From contig ONIH01000007.1 of NCBI GenBank assembly GCA_900317825.1, positions 1 to 57,089 of the forward strand: a DNA stretch of 57,089 nucleotides. The letters run 5' to 3'. Positions 26,845 to 35,871 of the stretch are shown one piece after another. The stretch's first letter is position 1; every line of letters begins with the position of its first letter. A model generated the notes under the pieces. It worked only from the letters and a program-made list of their open reading frames with translations, did not search any database and had not been told where the DNA came from. The translations under genes were made by a program, and so were the position numbers. The DNA comes from an uncultured Lachnospiraceae bacterium. Lineage in GTDB: Bacteria > Bacillota > Clostridia > Lachnospirales > Lachnospiraceae.

Positions 26845-28854
26845 TTACTGGCCTATCATCGAGAGCAGGTCTGCTTCCGAGATTACAGGGATACCCAGCT
26901 CCTCAGCCTTAGTCAGCTTGCTCCCGGCTGCCTCTCCTGCTACCAGATAGTTCGTCTTCTTGCTTACAGAGCCTGTACACTTGCCTCCGTTTTTTTCTAT
27001 GAGGTCTTTTACTTCAGAACGTCCCAGTGTCGGTAAAGTCCCCGTGACTACGATAGTAAGTCCTTCAAGTGATGAGCCCTTTTCTTCGGCCGCTGCCTCC
27101 ATCACAAGGCCTTCCGCCTTAAGTGCATCTATCAGCTTCTTAGTATCGTCCTGTGCAAAAAAGACTACGATGTCCTCAGCTATCGTCTCTCCGACATCCG
27201 GTATCTCTGTAAGCTCTTCCTTTGAAGCCTGCATTACAGCGTCTATCGAATGGTAGTGGTCTATAAGAGTCTGCGCTGTCCGTCCTCCGACATTCCTGAT
27301 GCCAAGGGCTGTAAGAAGCCTTACCGGTCCCTGCTGCTTTGAAGCTTCTATAGCAGACAGGATCTTATCAGTATTCTTCTCACGGCCTATGATACCGTCT
27401 GAGACAAGCTCATCTCTGTGCTCGTGCAGCCTGTATATATCAACGAAGTCGTGAAGCAAGCCAGCATCTATCAGATTCTGGATCTGCTTTTCACCGAGGC
27501 CTGCTATATCCATGCATCCTCTGCTCGTAAAATAGCTTAAGGTTCTCGTAAGCTGCGACGGGCAGGACGGGTTCACACAGTAATAGTCTGCCGTGTCTTC
27601 CTCTTTAATGAGCGCGTGTCCGCATACAGGACACGTGTCACTTATTCGGAATACTGTACAAGGATCTTTTACGGTGCCGCTTATCTTCGGGATGATATCT
27701 CCTGACTTTTTCAGCAGGTAGATGCCACCGATACCGATTCGGTTCTCATTTATATAATCCTGATTATGGAGCGTGACTCTCGAGACATTCGTTCCGTTGA
27801 GTCTTACCGGCTTCCCGGTCTTCTCATCCGAGATATGCCCGATAAAGCCTATCTTTCCAGTGCGTCCTACAGTCTCCTCGATCTCATCCATCCTGACTCT
27901 CTTTTCTTCAGGAGGATACTTAAAAGCTATGTGTCCAGCACTGTACTTTGCCCCTGCCGGGAAATCAGCTCTGTAGGCCACCTGATCTATTTTTACTACA
28001 GCACCGTCTATATCAAACGGAAGGCCGTCACGGGTCGAGCCTATCTCATCAATCGCACTTACCACTTCATCGGCAGTCGAGCACTTCTTATGGAATACTA
28101 CCGGTACGCCCTTATCATTTAGTTCTGCAAGCGCCGATGTATGAGAAGCCATAAAGTCAGCAGGTCCGTCCTGCACGTTAAAGATGAACATACGAAGACC
28201 GCGTTTCTTTGTGACTTTCGGATCGAGCTGTCTTAAAGTACCAGCCGCGAGGTTTCTTGGATTTGCAGCAGGCTTTTTTCCCTGCTCTTCCATCTCGTCA
28301 TTATACTTAAAAAAATCATCATGGCTCATATACACTTCACCGCGAAGCTCTAAGTAATCGAACGGAAGCTCTATTTTCTCCTTGACATCCGGTATGACCC
28401 TCGCGTTAAGAGTCACATCCTCTCCGATGTGTCCGTCCCCTCTGGTCTCAGCAAGTGCCAGGTATAAAAAACCGTCAGCGTCACTGTGCTCGTAGCGAAG
28501 CGTCATCGAAAGTCCATCTATTTTTCTCTCGACAGAAAATACAGCATCCGGATGCAGTGCCTGTACTTTTGCGACATAGGCTCTGACATCCTGCAAGTCA
28601 AAGACATCCTCGATGGAGAGCATCGGCACTCTGTGTGTGACCTTTACCCCGGCTTCCCGCTTTGCAGAACCGCCTATCTTCTGGGACGGCGAATCAGAGG
28701 TCACCCATTCCGGATGCTCTTTTTCAGTACTTTTAAGCTTAAGCATCAGCTGATCGTACTCGTAGTCACTGATCTCATTCGTGTTTTTGTTATAGTAGAG
28801 GTCCATGTGATAGTTTATCTTGTCACACAGTGCCTTATAATCTTCGTAACTCAT
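26845..28854 (-). CDS. ligA: NAD-dependent DNA ligase
   Basis: Seals nicks in replication and repair using NAD. The 669-residue protein has the Ia domain (YHMDLYYNKNTNEISDYEYD), the AMP-accepting Lys in SVERKIDGLSM (~residue 110), ELRGEVYM, the zinc-finger cysteines in CPVCGH and YYCVNPSCPSQ, helix-hairpin-helix repeats and a C-terminal BRCT domain (GLTIVVTGTLPTLGRSEVK). I chose the ATG at 28854, next to the conserved MSYEDY start and with AGGGAGC upstream; an in-frame ATG lies ten codons earlier. It overlaps the pseudouridine synthase gene, so the pair is co-transcribed. Confidence 0.96.
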   Translation of the reverse strand: MSYEDYKALCDKINYHMDLYYNKNTNEISDYEYDQLMLKLKSTEKEHPEWVTSDSPSQKIGGSAKREAGVKVTHRVPMLSIEDVFDLQDVRAYVAKVQALHPDAVFSVERKIDGLSMTLRYEHSDADGFLYLALAETRGDGHIGEDVTLNARVIPDVKEKIELPFDYLELRGEVYMSHDDFFKYNDEMEEQGKKPAANPRNLAAGTLRQLDPKVTKKRGLRMFIFNVQDGPADFMASHTSALAELNDKGVPVVFHKKCSTADEVVSAIDEIGSTRDGLPFDIDGAVVKIDQVAYRADFPAGAKYSAGHIAFKYPPEEKRVRMDEIEETVGRTGKIGFIGHISDEKTGKPVRLNGTNVSRVTLHNQDYINENRIGIGGIYLLKKSGDIIPKISGTVKDPCTVFRISDTCPVCGHALIKEEDTADYYCVNPSCPSQLTRTLSYFTSRGCMDIAGLGEKQIQNLIDAGLLHDFVDIYRLHEHRDELVSDGIIGREKNTDKILSAIEASKQQGPVRLLTALGIRNVGGRTAQTLIDHYHSIDAVMQASKEELTEIPDVGETIAEDIVVFFAQDDTKKLIDALKAEGLVMEAAAEEKGSSLEGLTIVVTGTLPTLGRSEVKDLIEKNGGKCTGSVSKKTNYLVAGEAAGSKLTKAEELGIPVISEADLLSMIGQ

Positions 28855-29530
28855 CTGCTGTAAGCTCCCTGTATTCGCCTTCATTCAGCTCTAAGTCTTT
28901 TAGTTTAAGTCCCGATATCCTTATCCTTAAAAGGTCTTTCACGTGATATCCGAGTGCGTCGCACATCCGCCTGATCTGTCTGTTAAGTCCCTGATTTAAG
29001 ACTATAGTAAAAGTATTGTAACGGATCTTTTTCACCCGGCACTTCCTGGTCTTTTGTCTCAGTTCAGGAATGTAGATGCCTGATTCCATTTTTTTGACGA
29101 AATCAGCTGTGACTTCTTTATCGACAGTCACCAGGTATTCCTTCTCGTGGTGAAACCTGGCGCTCGTTAGCCTGTTCATCAGCTCACCGTCATTCGTCAG
29201 AAAAATAAGTCCTCTCGAGTCCTTATCCAGCCTTCCGACAGGATATATCCTGACCGGATATCCTATGGCATCGACTATGTTATTTTTTTCTTTTTTCTCT
29301 GCGGTGCAGACGATGCCGACAGGCTTGTTAAAGGCCAGAACTACCCGCTCTTCTTCGAGATGCACAGGCTTTCCGTCCACCTGAACCTTCATCTGCACTG
29401 TGACCTTATCGCCGGGCTTTAGTTTCCTGCCGTCTGCTGTGACCCTGCCCTCTTCAACGAGCTTATCTGCTGCTCTTCTAGAACAGTATCCGCACTCCGA
29501 CAGATATTTGTTTATCCTTATCTCTTCCAT
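28835..29530 (-). CDS. rluF: 23S rRNA pseudouridine synthase, RluF-like
   Basis: A 231-residue RsuA/RluB/RluE/RluF family enzyme. An S4 RNA-binding domain covers residues ~1-60 (IRINKYLSECGYCSRRAAD), then FNKPVGIVCTAE, the catalytic Asp block YPVGRLDKDSRGLIFLTNDG and GLNRQIRRMCDALGYHVKDL. The PVGIVCTA and NQGLNRQIRRM blocks are closest to RluF (23S U2604) among the relatives I know; RluB or another target cannot be ruled out. Its 3' end overlaps ligA by about 20 bases. Confidence 0.85.
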   Translation of the reverse strand: MEEIRINKYLSECGYCSRRAADKLVEEGRVTADGRKLKPGDKVTVQMKVQVDGKPVHLEEERVVLAFNKPVGIVCTAEKKEKNNIVDAIGYPVRIYPVGRLDKDSRGLIFLTNDGELMNRLTSARFHHEKEYLVTVDKEVTADFVKKMESGIYIPELRQKTRKCRVKKIRYNTFTIVLNQGLNRQIRRMCDALGYHVKDLLRIRISGLKLKDLELNEGEYRELTADELRRL

Positions 29531-29541
29531 ATCATTTTTCT

Positions 29542-29573
29542 AAAAAAGGAGCTGTGAAAAATTCACAGCCCCT
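29542..29573 (-). terminator. Terminator after the SH3-domain gene
   Basis: On the minus strand GGGGCTGTGAA-TTTTT-CACAGCTCC followed by TTTTTTAG, six bases after the stop of the SH3-domain protein gene. Confidence 0.9.
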
Positions 29574-29578
29574 GTCAT

Positions 29579-30676
29579 TTACTTCAGGAATTCTGTCTTT
29601 ACGTAGCCTTTCTTGTGATGGAACTGGACTTTGGTCCAACCGTCCTTGCGATTCTTTATCACGAGAACCTTCTCACCTTCGTATGCAAGGTTGATACGCT
29701 TTGATGAAGTCGATGGTTTCTTGCGGATATTCACTGTATCCTTAAGTACCAGCTTCTTGCCTTCCTTCGGCTTTTTCGATGAAGATTTCTTCTTTGTCGA
29801 AGACTTCTTTGCCTTCTCTTTCTTCTCTTCGGCTTCCTTCTTCTTTTTCTCCTCAGCCTTCTGCTTCTTCTCGGCTGCCTTGGCTTTCTTTCTGTATTCG
29901 GACTGCCACGACTTCACCTTTGCCGGATATGTCTTTGACATGAACTCATCGAAGTCCTTGTCCGAAAGTGAGATCTCGTTATACTCCTTCTGAACTTTCG
30001 TCTGGAGATCTACTACGTCCTTCTGCTCCTCAAACGAAGCAATGGCTGAGACCACGGTCGGGTCCATGTCATTTTCCCTATTCGTCTGGTTGAATGAACT
30101 GTAGAGATTATTTATATGAAGATTTCCTGACGAATCCTTCTCCACATAGAAGAAGTCAAGTCCTGGTGCTGCTGATTTCAGTCCTTTGAAGTGCATCTGC
30201 ACATAGACAGATACGAGCTTTGAGCCCTCAGTCGCTCCGTCCTTGGTGTATATCTCCTTTATATCATAGGAATCGAGAATCTTTGCCATGAAGCGGATAT
30301 AGCTCTTTTCCATATCTGATACAGGAGAAGCGACTTTCTCTATATCATCGGTGTCACCTGCCGCATAGTCCTTATAATACTCTGTAAGCAGGTCGTGGAG
30401 ATCCGAGCCTTTCTCTTCCTTCTTATAGCCTGATGTATCGTCTGTGCTCTCTGAACTGTCATCGGAAGTACCTGCCGTACTCTCTGTAACTGCCGTCTTC
30501 GTAGATGACGCGTTCCCGGAAGCTGTTGCTTTGTTCTGCCCTGAGCCTCCCTGTCCTGAATTAGCCGCTACCACCGATATGATGATTACTATGATAACAG
30601 CTAAAACTATGGCTTCTATATGCCTTTTGTTATAAAAAAAGTCTTTTACCTGGTCTATGTATTTATTAGATTTCAT
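29579..30676 (-). CDS. Membrane-anchored SH3-domain protein
   Basis: A 365-residue protein of unknown function. One N-terminal membrane helix (residues ~19-39, HIEAIVLAVIIVIIISVVAA) is followed by a Ser/Thr-rich linker (~45-85), a middle region of about 130 residues with an NTF2-like look (EYYKDYAAGDTDDIEKVAS), a Lys/Glu/Ala-rich charged helix (~262-305) and a bacterial SH3 domain (~312-365, KDTVNIRKKPSTSSKRI, GWTKVQFHHKKGYVKTEFL). The topology points to an exported protein, with SH3 binding cell wall or other proteins. Monocistronic. Confidence 0.8.
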   Translation of the reverse strand: MKSNKYIDQVKDFFYNKRHIEAIVLAVIIVIIISVVAANSGQGGSGQNKATASGNASSTKTAVTESTAGTSDDSSESTDDTSGYKKEEKGSDLHDLLTEYYKDYAAGDTDDIEKVASPVSDMEKSYIRFMAKILDSYDIKEIYTKDGATEGSKLVSVYVQMHFKGLKSAAPGLDFFYVEKDSSGNLHINNLYSSFNQTNRENDMDPTVVSAIASFEEQKDVVDLQTKVQKEYNEISLSDKDFDEFMSKTYPAKVKSWQSEYRKKAKAAEKKQKAEEKKKKEAEEKKEKAKKSSTKKKSSSKKPKEGKKLVLKDTVNIRKKPSTSSKRINLAYEGEKVLVIKNRKDGWTKVQFHHKKGYVKTEFLK

Positions 30677-30776
30677 TTATGTCAGTCTCCTGTAAAAACA
30701 AAGCAGCTTCCCCTCTGCGATGTATTCTTCAGAGCTGTATGCCTGAAGCACAGTGGCTCGAATACATATAATTAAA

Positions 30777-30850
30777 TGTAGACGATGGGATTCGAACCCA
30801 CGGCCTTCAGAGTCGGAGTCTGACGCGCTATCCAGCTGCGCTACGCCTAC
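30777..30850 (-). tRNA. tRNA-Arg (CCG)
   Basis: Full cloverleaf in 74 bases including the discriminator A. The acceptor arms GTAGGCG/CGTCTAC pair with one G-T, the D arm is GCGC/GCGC, the anticodon loop CTCCGAC gives CCG, and the T loop is TTCGAAT. The 3' CCA is not encoded. Confidence 0.95.
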
Positions 30851-30904
30851 AAAAATGAGCATCTGTTAAAAATGCCCGTACCTAATAATGATACCAACCT
30901 CATT

Positions 30905-31411
30905 CTATTTTGTCAAGGTTTCTAAAATCTGAGCCGCCACCTCTTCCGGTGTCTTTTTGTCTGTCTCTACAGTGATATCGGCGGCCGCGGTGTATGCCTG
31001 CTCCCGCTCTGCCATCAGCTCTTTTATACGTCTGAGCGGATCGTCACTCTGAAGCAGCGGCCGGCCTGTATCTCCTTTTACCCTGTTATACACTGTGTTG
31101 GCTGTAGCGGTAAGGCGGATGATCCGTCCATTTTTTCTCATAAGAGATACATTCTCAGTTCGAAGCGGAGCTCCGCCTCCGCAGGATACGACGTATTCAC
31201 CACTCTCTTCTGACAGTTTTCTGAAGACTTCTGTCTCTATCTCTCTGAATCCTGACTCCCCTGACCTGTAAAAAATCTCAGGAATCGACATTCCCTCCTG
31301 CTTTACGATCAGATCATCAGAATCTAAAAGTTCTCTTTTCATCAGCTTCGCCAGTTCTTTTCCGGTCGACGTCTTTCCAGTCCCCATAAATCCTATCAGA
31401 TATATCTGCAT
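30905..31411 (-). CDS. aroK: Shikimate kinase
   Basis: Phosphorylates shikimate at the 3-hydroxyl. The 168-residue enzyme has the P-loop GFMGTGKTSTGKEL (residues 7-20), the shikimate-binding DSDDLIVKQEGMSIPEIF, the ESGFREIETEVF stretch, the CGGGAPLR glycine loop and the lid TGRPLL. Its ATG overlaps the aroD TGA by one base (TGATG), so translation is coupled. Confidence 0.96.
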   Translation of the reverse strand: MQIYLIGFMGTGKTSTGKELAKLMKRELLDSDDLIVKQEGMSIPEIFYRSGESGFREIETEVFRKLSEESGEYVVSCGGGAPLRTENVSLMRKNGRIIRLTATANTVYNRVKGDTGRPLLQSDDPLRRIKELMAEREQAYTAAADITVETDKKTPEEVAAQILETLTK

Positions 31412-32163
31412 CAGTTCTTACCTGCCTCATCCAGAATGCGTATGATCTCTTTTAATTCGCGAAAGTCCAGTTGTCCAGGAGCACTGGCCTCTCTGTCTGA
31501 TCCGAAGGTAATGCATGAGCCAAACGTAACTCCTGAGATCCTGCTGACAGATCCAAGTCCTCCCATGCTCATGGTCACAAGCGGAGTCTCCGGAAAACTC
31601 TCATGAAACTCATTCGTAGCCTCTGTCAGGTCTATAACATCTGACGGTCTCTCCGGCATCACAGCCAGCTTTACTATGTCGGCTCCTGAATCTTTCATTT
31701 TTATAAGACAGTTATACATATCCTCTATCTGCGGCGTCTGCTTAAAATCATGGTGGGATGCAATGACCTTTATATCTCTGGTCTTCAGTACCTTTATAAG
31801 CGTAGTCACATCCGGAATAGCATTGTACTCGACATCCAGAAGATCGGTACTTCCACTGGCAGCACAGTCAGTCAGTATCTCAACGTACTTTCCCGACTCC
31901 ATAGGAAAATTCCCGCCTTCATGGTCAGTCCTCAGTGTAAATAAAATCGGAGTATTTCCTGCCGCCTCCCTGATAAGAGGAAACATCTCGTTTAATTTTT
32001 TCTTTGAGAGTATATCCTCAAAAAAATCCATTCTCCACTCTATAATGTCAGCCTCTCCGGCTATCTCTTTTATATGAGAAATGATGTCTTCAGCTGTCTT
32101 TTCTGTAACAGGCACACAGACCGCCGGTTTTCCTTTATTTATCTCAAGATTCCTGATCTTCAT
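31411..32163 (-). CDS. aroD: 3-dehydroquinate dehydratase, type I
   Basis: Dehydrates 3-dehydroquinate to 3-dehydroshikimate through a Schiff base. The 250-residue class I enzyme shows IEWRMDFFED, PILFTLRTDHEGGNF, VIASHHDFKQTP with the catalytic His, DIVKLAVMP with the Schiff-base Lys, and a C-terminal GSDREASAPGQLDF loop. I chose the ATG at 32163 with GGAGTG eight bases upstream over an in-frame TTG seven codons earlier. First gene of aroD-aroK, divergent from the DAHP synthase gene. Confidence 0.96.
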   Translation of the reverse strand: MKIRNLEINKGKPAVCVPVTEKTAEDIISHIKEIAGEADIIEWRMDFFEDILSKKKLNEMFPLIREAAGNTPILFTLRTDHEGGNFPMESGKYVEILTDCAASGSTDLLDVEYNAIPDVTTLIKVLKTRDIKVIASHHDFKQTPQIEDMYNCLIKMKDSGADIVKLAVMPERPSDVIDLTEATNEFHESFPETPLVTMSMGGLGSVSRISGVTFGSCITFGSDREASAPGQLDFRELKEIIRILDEAGKN

Positions 32164-32177
32164 ATACTTCACTCCGA

Positions 32178-32206
32178 TTGACAAAATACGGGTTATACTT
32201 TATCAT
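32178..32206 (+). promoter_or_regulatory. Promoter of the DAHP synthase-aroE operon
   Basis: TTGACA (32178-32183), 17 bases, TATCAT (32201-32206), in the 82-base gap between divergent aroD and the DAHP synthase gene. No aromatic-amino-acid leader or operator was recognised. Confidence 0.75.
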
Positions 32207-32245
32207 AATAAAGTTGATTTAGCAAGGAAAGGAAACAGGAAAAAG

Positions 32246-33277
32246 ATGAGCTTCAACTATTTACAGAAAATGCCTTCACCTGAAGATATAAAGAAAGAGC
32301 TACCTCTTTCAGATAATGGAAAGGCCGTAAAAGAAAAAAGAGATAAAGAGATAGCGGATATAATCACCGGCAAGGACGACAGATTCTTAGCCATCATCGG
32401 ACCGTGCTCAGCTGATAACGAGGATTCTGTCTTAGAATATATCAGCCGCCTGGCAAAAGTAGCCGAGAAGATAAAGGATAAAGTCCTCGTAGTCCCGCGT
32501 ATCTATACCAATAAACCACGTACTACCGGAGAAGGATACAAAGGAATAGCAACTCAGCCTGACCCGATGGGAAAACCGGATATGATAGCAGGTCTTAAAG
32601 CCATGAGACATATGCACATCAGAGCCATAGAAGAATACGGTCTCTCCGCTGCTGATGAGATGCTCTATCCTGAAAACTGGGTATATGTAGATGACCTGCT
32701 CTCATATGTAGCGATCGGAGCCCGTTCCGTAGAGGACCAGCACCACAGGCTTACAGTCTCCGGATTTGATGTGGCAAGCGGCATGAAAAATCCTACGAGC
32801 GGTGATTTTTCGGTAATGCTTAACTCAGTATATGCAGCCCAGCATCCGCATCACTTCACTTTTAACGGATATGAAGTAGAGACCTCCGGAAACCCTCTGG
32901 CTCACACTATCCTGCGCGGTGCTGTATCCAAACACGGCAATACGACTCAGAACTATCACTACGAGGATCTGATGCGCCTTATCGAGATGTACGATAAAAT
33001 GGACGTCGTAAATCCTGCTACGATAATCGATGCCAACCATTCGAACTCCGGAAAGCAGTTCAAACAGCAGATCAGGATAGTTCACGAAGTCATGCACAAC
33101 CGCCGTTTCTCTCTCGATATCCACAACCTCGTAAAGGGTGTCATGATCGAGAGCTATTTAGTCGAAGGAAATCAGAAGATCTCTGATCACCAGACCTACG
33201 GACAGTCTATAACAGACGCCTGCCTCGGCTGGGAAGATTCAGAAAAGCTGCTCTATGAGATAGCAGAACAGGCATAA
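32246..33277 (+). CDS. 3-deoxy-7-phosphoheptulonate synthase (class I DAHP synthase)
   Basis: First committed step of the shikimate pathway, condensing phosphoenolpyruvate and erythrose 4-phosphate. The 343-residue AroF/G/H-type enzyme has IIGPCSADNEDSVLEY near residue 50, PRIYTNKPRTTGEGYKG, ARSVEDQHHR, ASGMKNPTSGD, DANHSNSGKQ and VKGVMIESYLVEGNQ. The ATG at 32246, preceded by AGGAAACAGGA, fits the family N-terminus; an open frame extends further upstream across the aroD start but is not expected to be coding. Isozyme type (feedback by Phe, Tyr or Trp) cannot be read, so no symbol is given. Confidence 0.95.
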   Translation: MSFNYLQKMPSPEDIKKELPLSDNGKAVKEKRDKEIADIITGKDDRFLAIIGPCSADNEDSVLEYISRLAKVAEKIKDKVLVVPRIYTNKPRTTGEGYKGIATQPDPMGKPDMIAGLKAMRHMHIRAIEEYGLSAADEMLYPENWVYVDDLLSYVAIGARSVEDQHHRLTVSGFDVASGMKNPTSGDFSVMLNSVYAAQHPHHFTFNGYEVETSGNPLAHTILRGAVSKHGNTTQNYHYEDLMRLIEMYDKMDVVNPATIIDANHSNSGKQFKQQIRIVHEVMHNRRFSLDIHNLVKGVMIESYLVEGNQKISDHQTYGQSITDACLGWEDSEKLLYEIAEQA

Positions 33278-33278
33278 A

Positions 33279-34142
33279 ATGGAAAAAGCATCTTATATAG
33301 ACGGACACACTACACTTTACTGTCTCCTCGGACATCCGGCGAGACACAGCATCTCGCCCCGGATGCACACGACAGCTGCAAAGCTGCTCGGGGTAAATAT
33401 GGTCTACCTCGCCTTCGACATAGAGCCGAACGAGATAGGCATCACGGTCGAAGCGCTGCGACTTTTACAGGCTGGTGGATTTAACCTGACCATGCCTTTC
33501 AAGCGCACCGTGATCCCGTATCTGGACAGGATAACAAAGGCCTCCGCGCTTTCAGGCGCCGTAAATACAGTAATAAATAAAGACGGCGTCCTGATAGGAG
33601 ACACCACCGACGGTATAGGTTATCTCGACTCACTTCTCGATTCCGGTTTCGACTATCACGGAAAGAAAATGACTCTGCTCGGAGCTGGCGGCGCTGCCAC
33701 TTCAATCGCTGTTTCGGCAGCTCTCTCAGGAGTAAAGCGCATTGATATTTTTAAAAGAAAAAATAAGACCTACGAGGAGACTGAAGCCTTTGCTGAAAGA
33801 ATAAACTCATCGACTGACTGCGATGTCTTAGTCTTCCCTATGGATGATTCTGATGCCATGCAGGATTCCATCGCTTCATCTGATCTGCTTACTAACGCGA
33901 CGAACGTAGGCATGGAAGATGACAAGACAAGTCTGGTTCCTAAAAAATTCCTACGGCCTGACCTGTTCGTATCAGACATTATCTACCATCCGGCAGAGAC
34001 CACGCTACTCTCATACGCAAGGGAATGCGGCTGCAGATATAAAAACGGTGAGGATATGCTCCTGTTCCAGGGGGCTGCCTCATTTAAAGAATGGACCGGG
34101 CTTCATATGCCGGTCGAAGCAATAAAAAAGCTCGTCTTCTGA
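33279..34142 (+). CDS. aroE: Shikimate dehydrogenase
   Basis: Reduces 3-dehydroshikimate to shikimate with NAD(P)H. The 287-residue enzyme has the shikimate-binding HSISPRMH (residues 23-30), NLTMPFK with catalytic Lys75, SGAVNTV, the Asp111-bearing GDTTDGIGYL (usually NTD), the glycine-rich LLGAGGAATSI and the C-terminal DMLLFQGAASFKEWTG. It begins one base after the DAHP synthase stop. The NTD to TTD change, with FKRT after the Lys, suggests a quinate/shikimate-type subfamily such as YdiB-like, but pathway context favours a biosynthetic role. Confidence 0.92.
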   Translation: MEKASYIDGHTTLYCLLGHPARHSISPRMHTTAAKLLGVNMVYLAFDIEPNEIGITVEALRLLQAGGFNLTMPFKRTVIPYLDRITKASALSGAVNTVINKDGVLIGDTTDGIGYLDSLLDSGFDYHGKKMTLLGAGGAATSIAVSAALSGVKRIDIFKRKNKTYEETEAFAERINSSTDCDVLVFPMDDSDAMQDSIASSDLLTNATNVGMEDDKTSLVPKKFLRPDLFVSDIIYHPAETTLLSYARECGCRYKNGEDMLLFQGAASFKEWTGLHMPVEAIKKLVF

Positions 34143-34167
34143 AACGAAGACGGGCTTTATTTTTTTA
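34126..34167. terminator. Terminator between aroE and pyrG
   Basis: AAGCTCGTCTTC / GAAGACGGGCTT stem (one G-T) around a six-base loop, followed by TATTTTTTTA on the plus strand. The first arm lies inside the last codons of aroE. It may also limit pyrG transcription from the other side, since the opposite strand has TTTTTTATT after the stem. Confidence 0.88.
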
Positions 34168-34175
34168 TGAATTCT

Positions 34176-35792
34176 TTACTTATTTTCCTCTTTATCAACA
34201 CAGGCGGTGATGAATTCTCTGAAGAGCGGGTGAGCCTTGTTCGGACGGCTCTTGAACTCAGGATGGAACTGAACGCCCACATGGAAGCGGTTCTTCGGCT
34301 CCTCGACCGCCTCTACGATAGAGCCGTCAGGAGAAGTTCCTGAGATCTTCAGGCCTGCCTTTGAAAGGACATCTTTATACTCGTTATTGAACTCGAATCT
34401 GTGTCTGTGACGCTCGCTGATCTGGTGCTGACCATAAGCCTTCTCGAGCATTGTACCCTTTACTATCTTGCAAGGATATGCGCCAAGACGCATCGTGCCT
34501 CCCTTGCGGACTATGCGCATCTGCTCTTCCATCAGATCGATGACTAAATGCTTTCCGTTCTCATCGAACTCACGGCTGTTAGCATCCTCGATGCCAGCCA
34601 CATCACGCGCAAACTCGATAACAGAGATCTGCATTCCAAGGCAGAGTCCTAAGTAAGGAATGTCATTTTCTCTGGCATATCTGCAGGCAGCTACCATTCC
34701 CTCGATCCCTCTTTCACCGAATCCACCAGGGACCACGATACCGTCAAGTCCCTTAAGCGTCTCAGCTACATTCTCATTTGTGATCTTCTCGGAATCGATC
34801 CAGGCTATATCTACAGAAGCGTCATTTTCGTATCCGCCGTGATAAAGCGACTCACGAACTGAAAGGTAGGCATCGTGTAAAGCCACATACTTTCCTACGA
34901 TACCGACCTTTACGTTCTTCTTCAGGTTATGGATTCTCTTTACTAAGTTCTGCCACTCAGTCAGATCCGGCTTCTTTTTATCTAAGCCAAGCTCGCGGCA
35001 GACTACTGTGTCAAGACCGTTATCGTGAAGCATCAGAGGTGCCTCATAGAGCGAATCCATCGTAGTATTCTCGATAACGCAGTCTTTCTTTACATTACAG
35101 AAAAGGGCTATTTTGTCCTTGATGCTCTGCTCTAATGGCTCGTTCGCACGGGCTACGATGATGTCAGGTGAGATACCGAGAGAACGCAGCTCCTTTACAG
35201 AGTGCTGCGTGGGCTTACTCTTGTGCTCATTCGAACCGGCGAGGAATGGAACCAGGGTCACATGGATGAAAAGCGTATTCTCATGTCCCTGCTCTAATGA
35301 CACCTGTCTTATGGCCTCAAGGAAAGGCTGTGACTCGATGTCTCCTGTCGTTCCGCCGATCTCTGTGATCAGAACATCAGCATTTGAGCTCTCAGCTCCC
35401 ATATAGATAAAGTGCTTTATCTCATCTGTGATATGAGGGATGACCTGAACTGTCTGCCCTAAGTACTCGCCCTGTCTCTCACGGTTAAGTACGTTCCAGT
35501 ACACTTTTCCTGAAGTCAGGTTTGAGAATTTGTTCAGGTTCTCATCGATAAAACGCTCATAATGGCCAAGATCAAGGTCTGTCTCCGCACCATCCTCTGT
35601 GACAAACACCTCACCATGCTGATAAGGGCTCATGGTACCCGGATCTACATTCATATAAGGATCGAGCTTCTGTGAAGCTACCTTGTACCCGCGGGTCTTT
35701 AAAAGTCTTCCGAGGGATGCTGCCGTGATTCCTTTTCCAAGTCCTGAAACCACACCACCGGTTACGAAAACAAACTTTGTATTCTTTGCCAT
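34176..35792 (-). CDS. pyrG: CTP synthase
   Basis: Aminates UTP to CTP with glutamine and ATP. The 538-residue enzyme has the synthetase N-terminus [40 protein letters not shown], and a C-terminal class I glutamine amidotransferase domain with [16 protein letters not shown] (catalytic Cys) and the [10 protein letters not shown] His/Glu pair. I chose the ATG at 35792 because AAAGGA is seven bases upstream. The leader does not show the G-run start used for CTP-sensing attenuation in Bacillus. Confidence 0.97.
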   Translation of the reverse strand: MAKNTKFVFVTGGVVSGLGKGITAASLGRLLKTRGYKVASQKLDPYMNVDPGTMSPYQHGEVFVTEDGAETDLDLGHYERFIDENLNKFSNLTSGKVYWNVLNRERQGEYLGQTVQVIPHITDEIKHFIYMGAESSNADVLITEIGGTTGDIESQPFLEAIRQVSLEQGHENTLFIHVTLVPFLAGSNEHKSKPTQHSVKELRSLGISPDIIVARANEPLEQSIKDKIALFCNVKKDCVIENTTMDSLYEAPLMLHDNGLDTVVCRELGLDKKKPDLTEWQNLVKRIHNLKKNVKVGIVGKYVALHDAYLSVRESLYHGGYENDASVDIAWIDSEKITNENVAETLKGLDGIVVPGGFGERGIEGMVAACRYARENDIPYLGLCLGMQISVIEFARDVAGIEDANSREFDENGKHLVIDLMEEQMRIVRKGGTMRLGAYPCKIVKGTMLEKAYGQHQISERHRHRFEFNNEYKDVLSKAGLKISGTSPDGSIVEAVEEPKNRFHVGVQFHPEFKSRPNKAHPLFREFITACVDKEENK

Positions 35793-35834
35793 CTCAATTC
35801 CTTTCAAAAAGGTTTACAATTAAAAACGTCAATT

Positions 35835-35843
35835 ATTATATCA
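35835..35843 (-). promoter_or_regulatory. Extended -10 promoter of pyrG
   Basis: TGATATAAT on the minus strand is a perfect extended -10; no good -35 hexamer lies 16-18 bases upstream. It sits about 43 bases before the chosen pyrG start. Confidence 0.55.
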
Positions 35844-35871
35844 CATAAAATGCGGTTACGCCACATCGTGA

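Noticed and set aside
32081-32245. Extended start of the DAHP synthase gene
   Set aside because: The upstream frame overlaps the divergent aroD start and the TTGACA-TATCAT promoter; the ATG at 32246 fits the family.
33279-34142. aroE disabled because Asn of NTD is replaced by Thr
   Set aside because: Catalytic Lys75 and Asp111 and the cofactor loop are intact, and the gene is in an aro operon, so it is more likely a subfamily variant.
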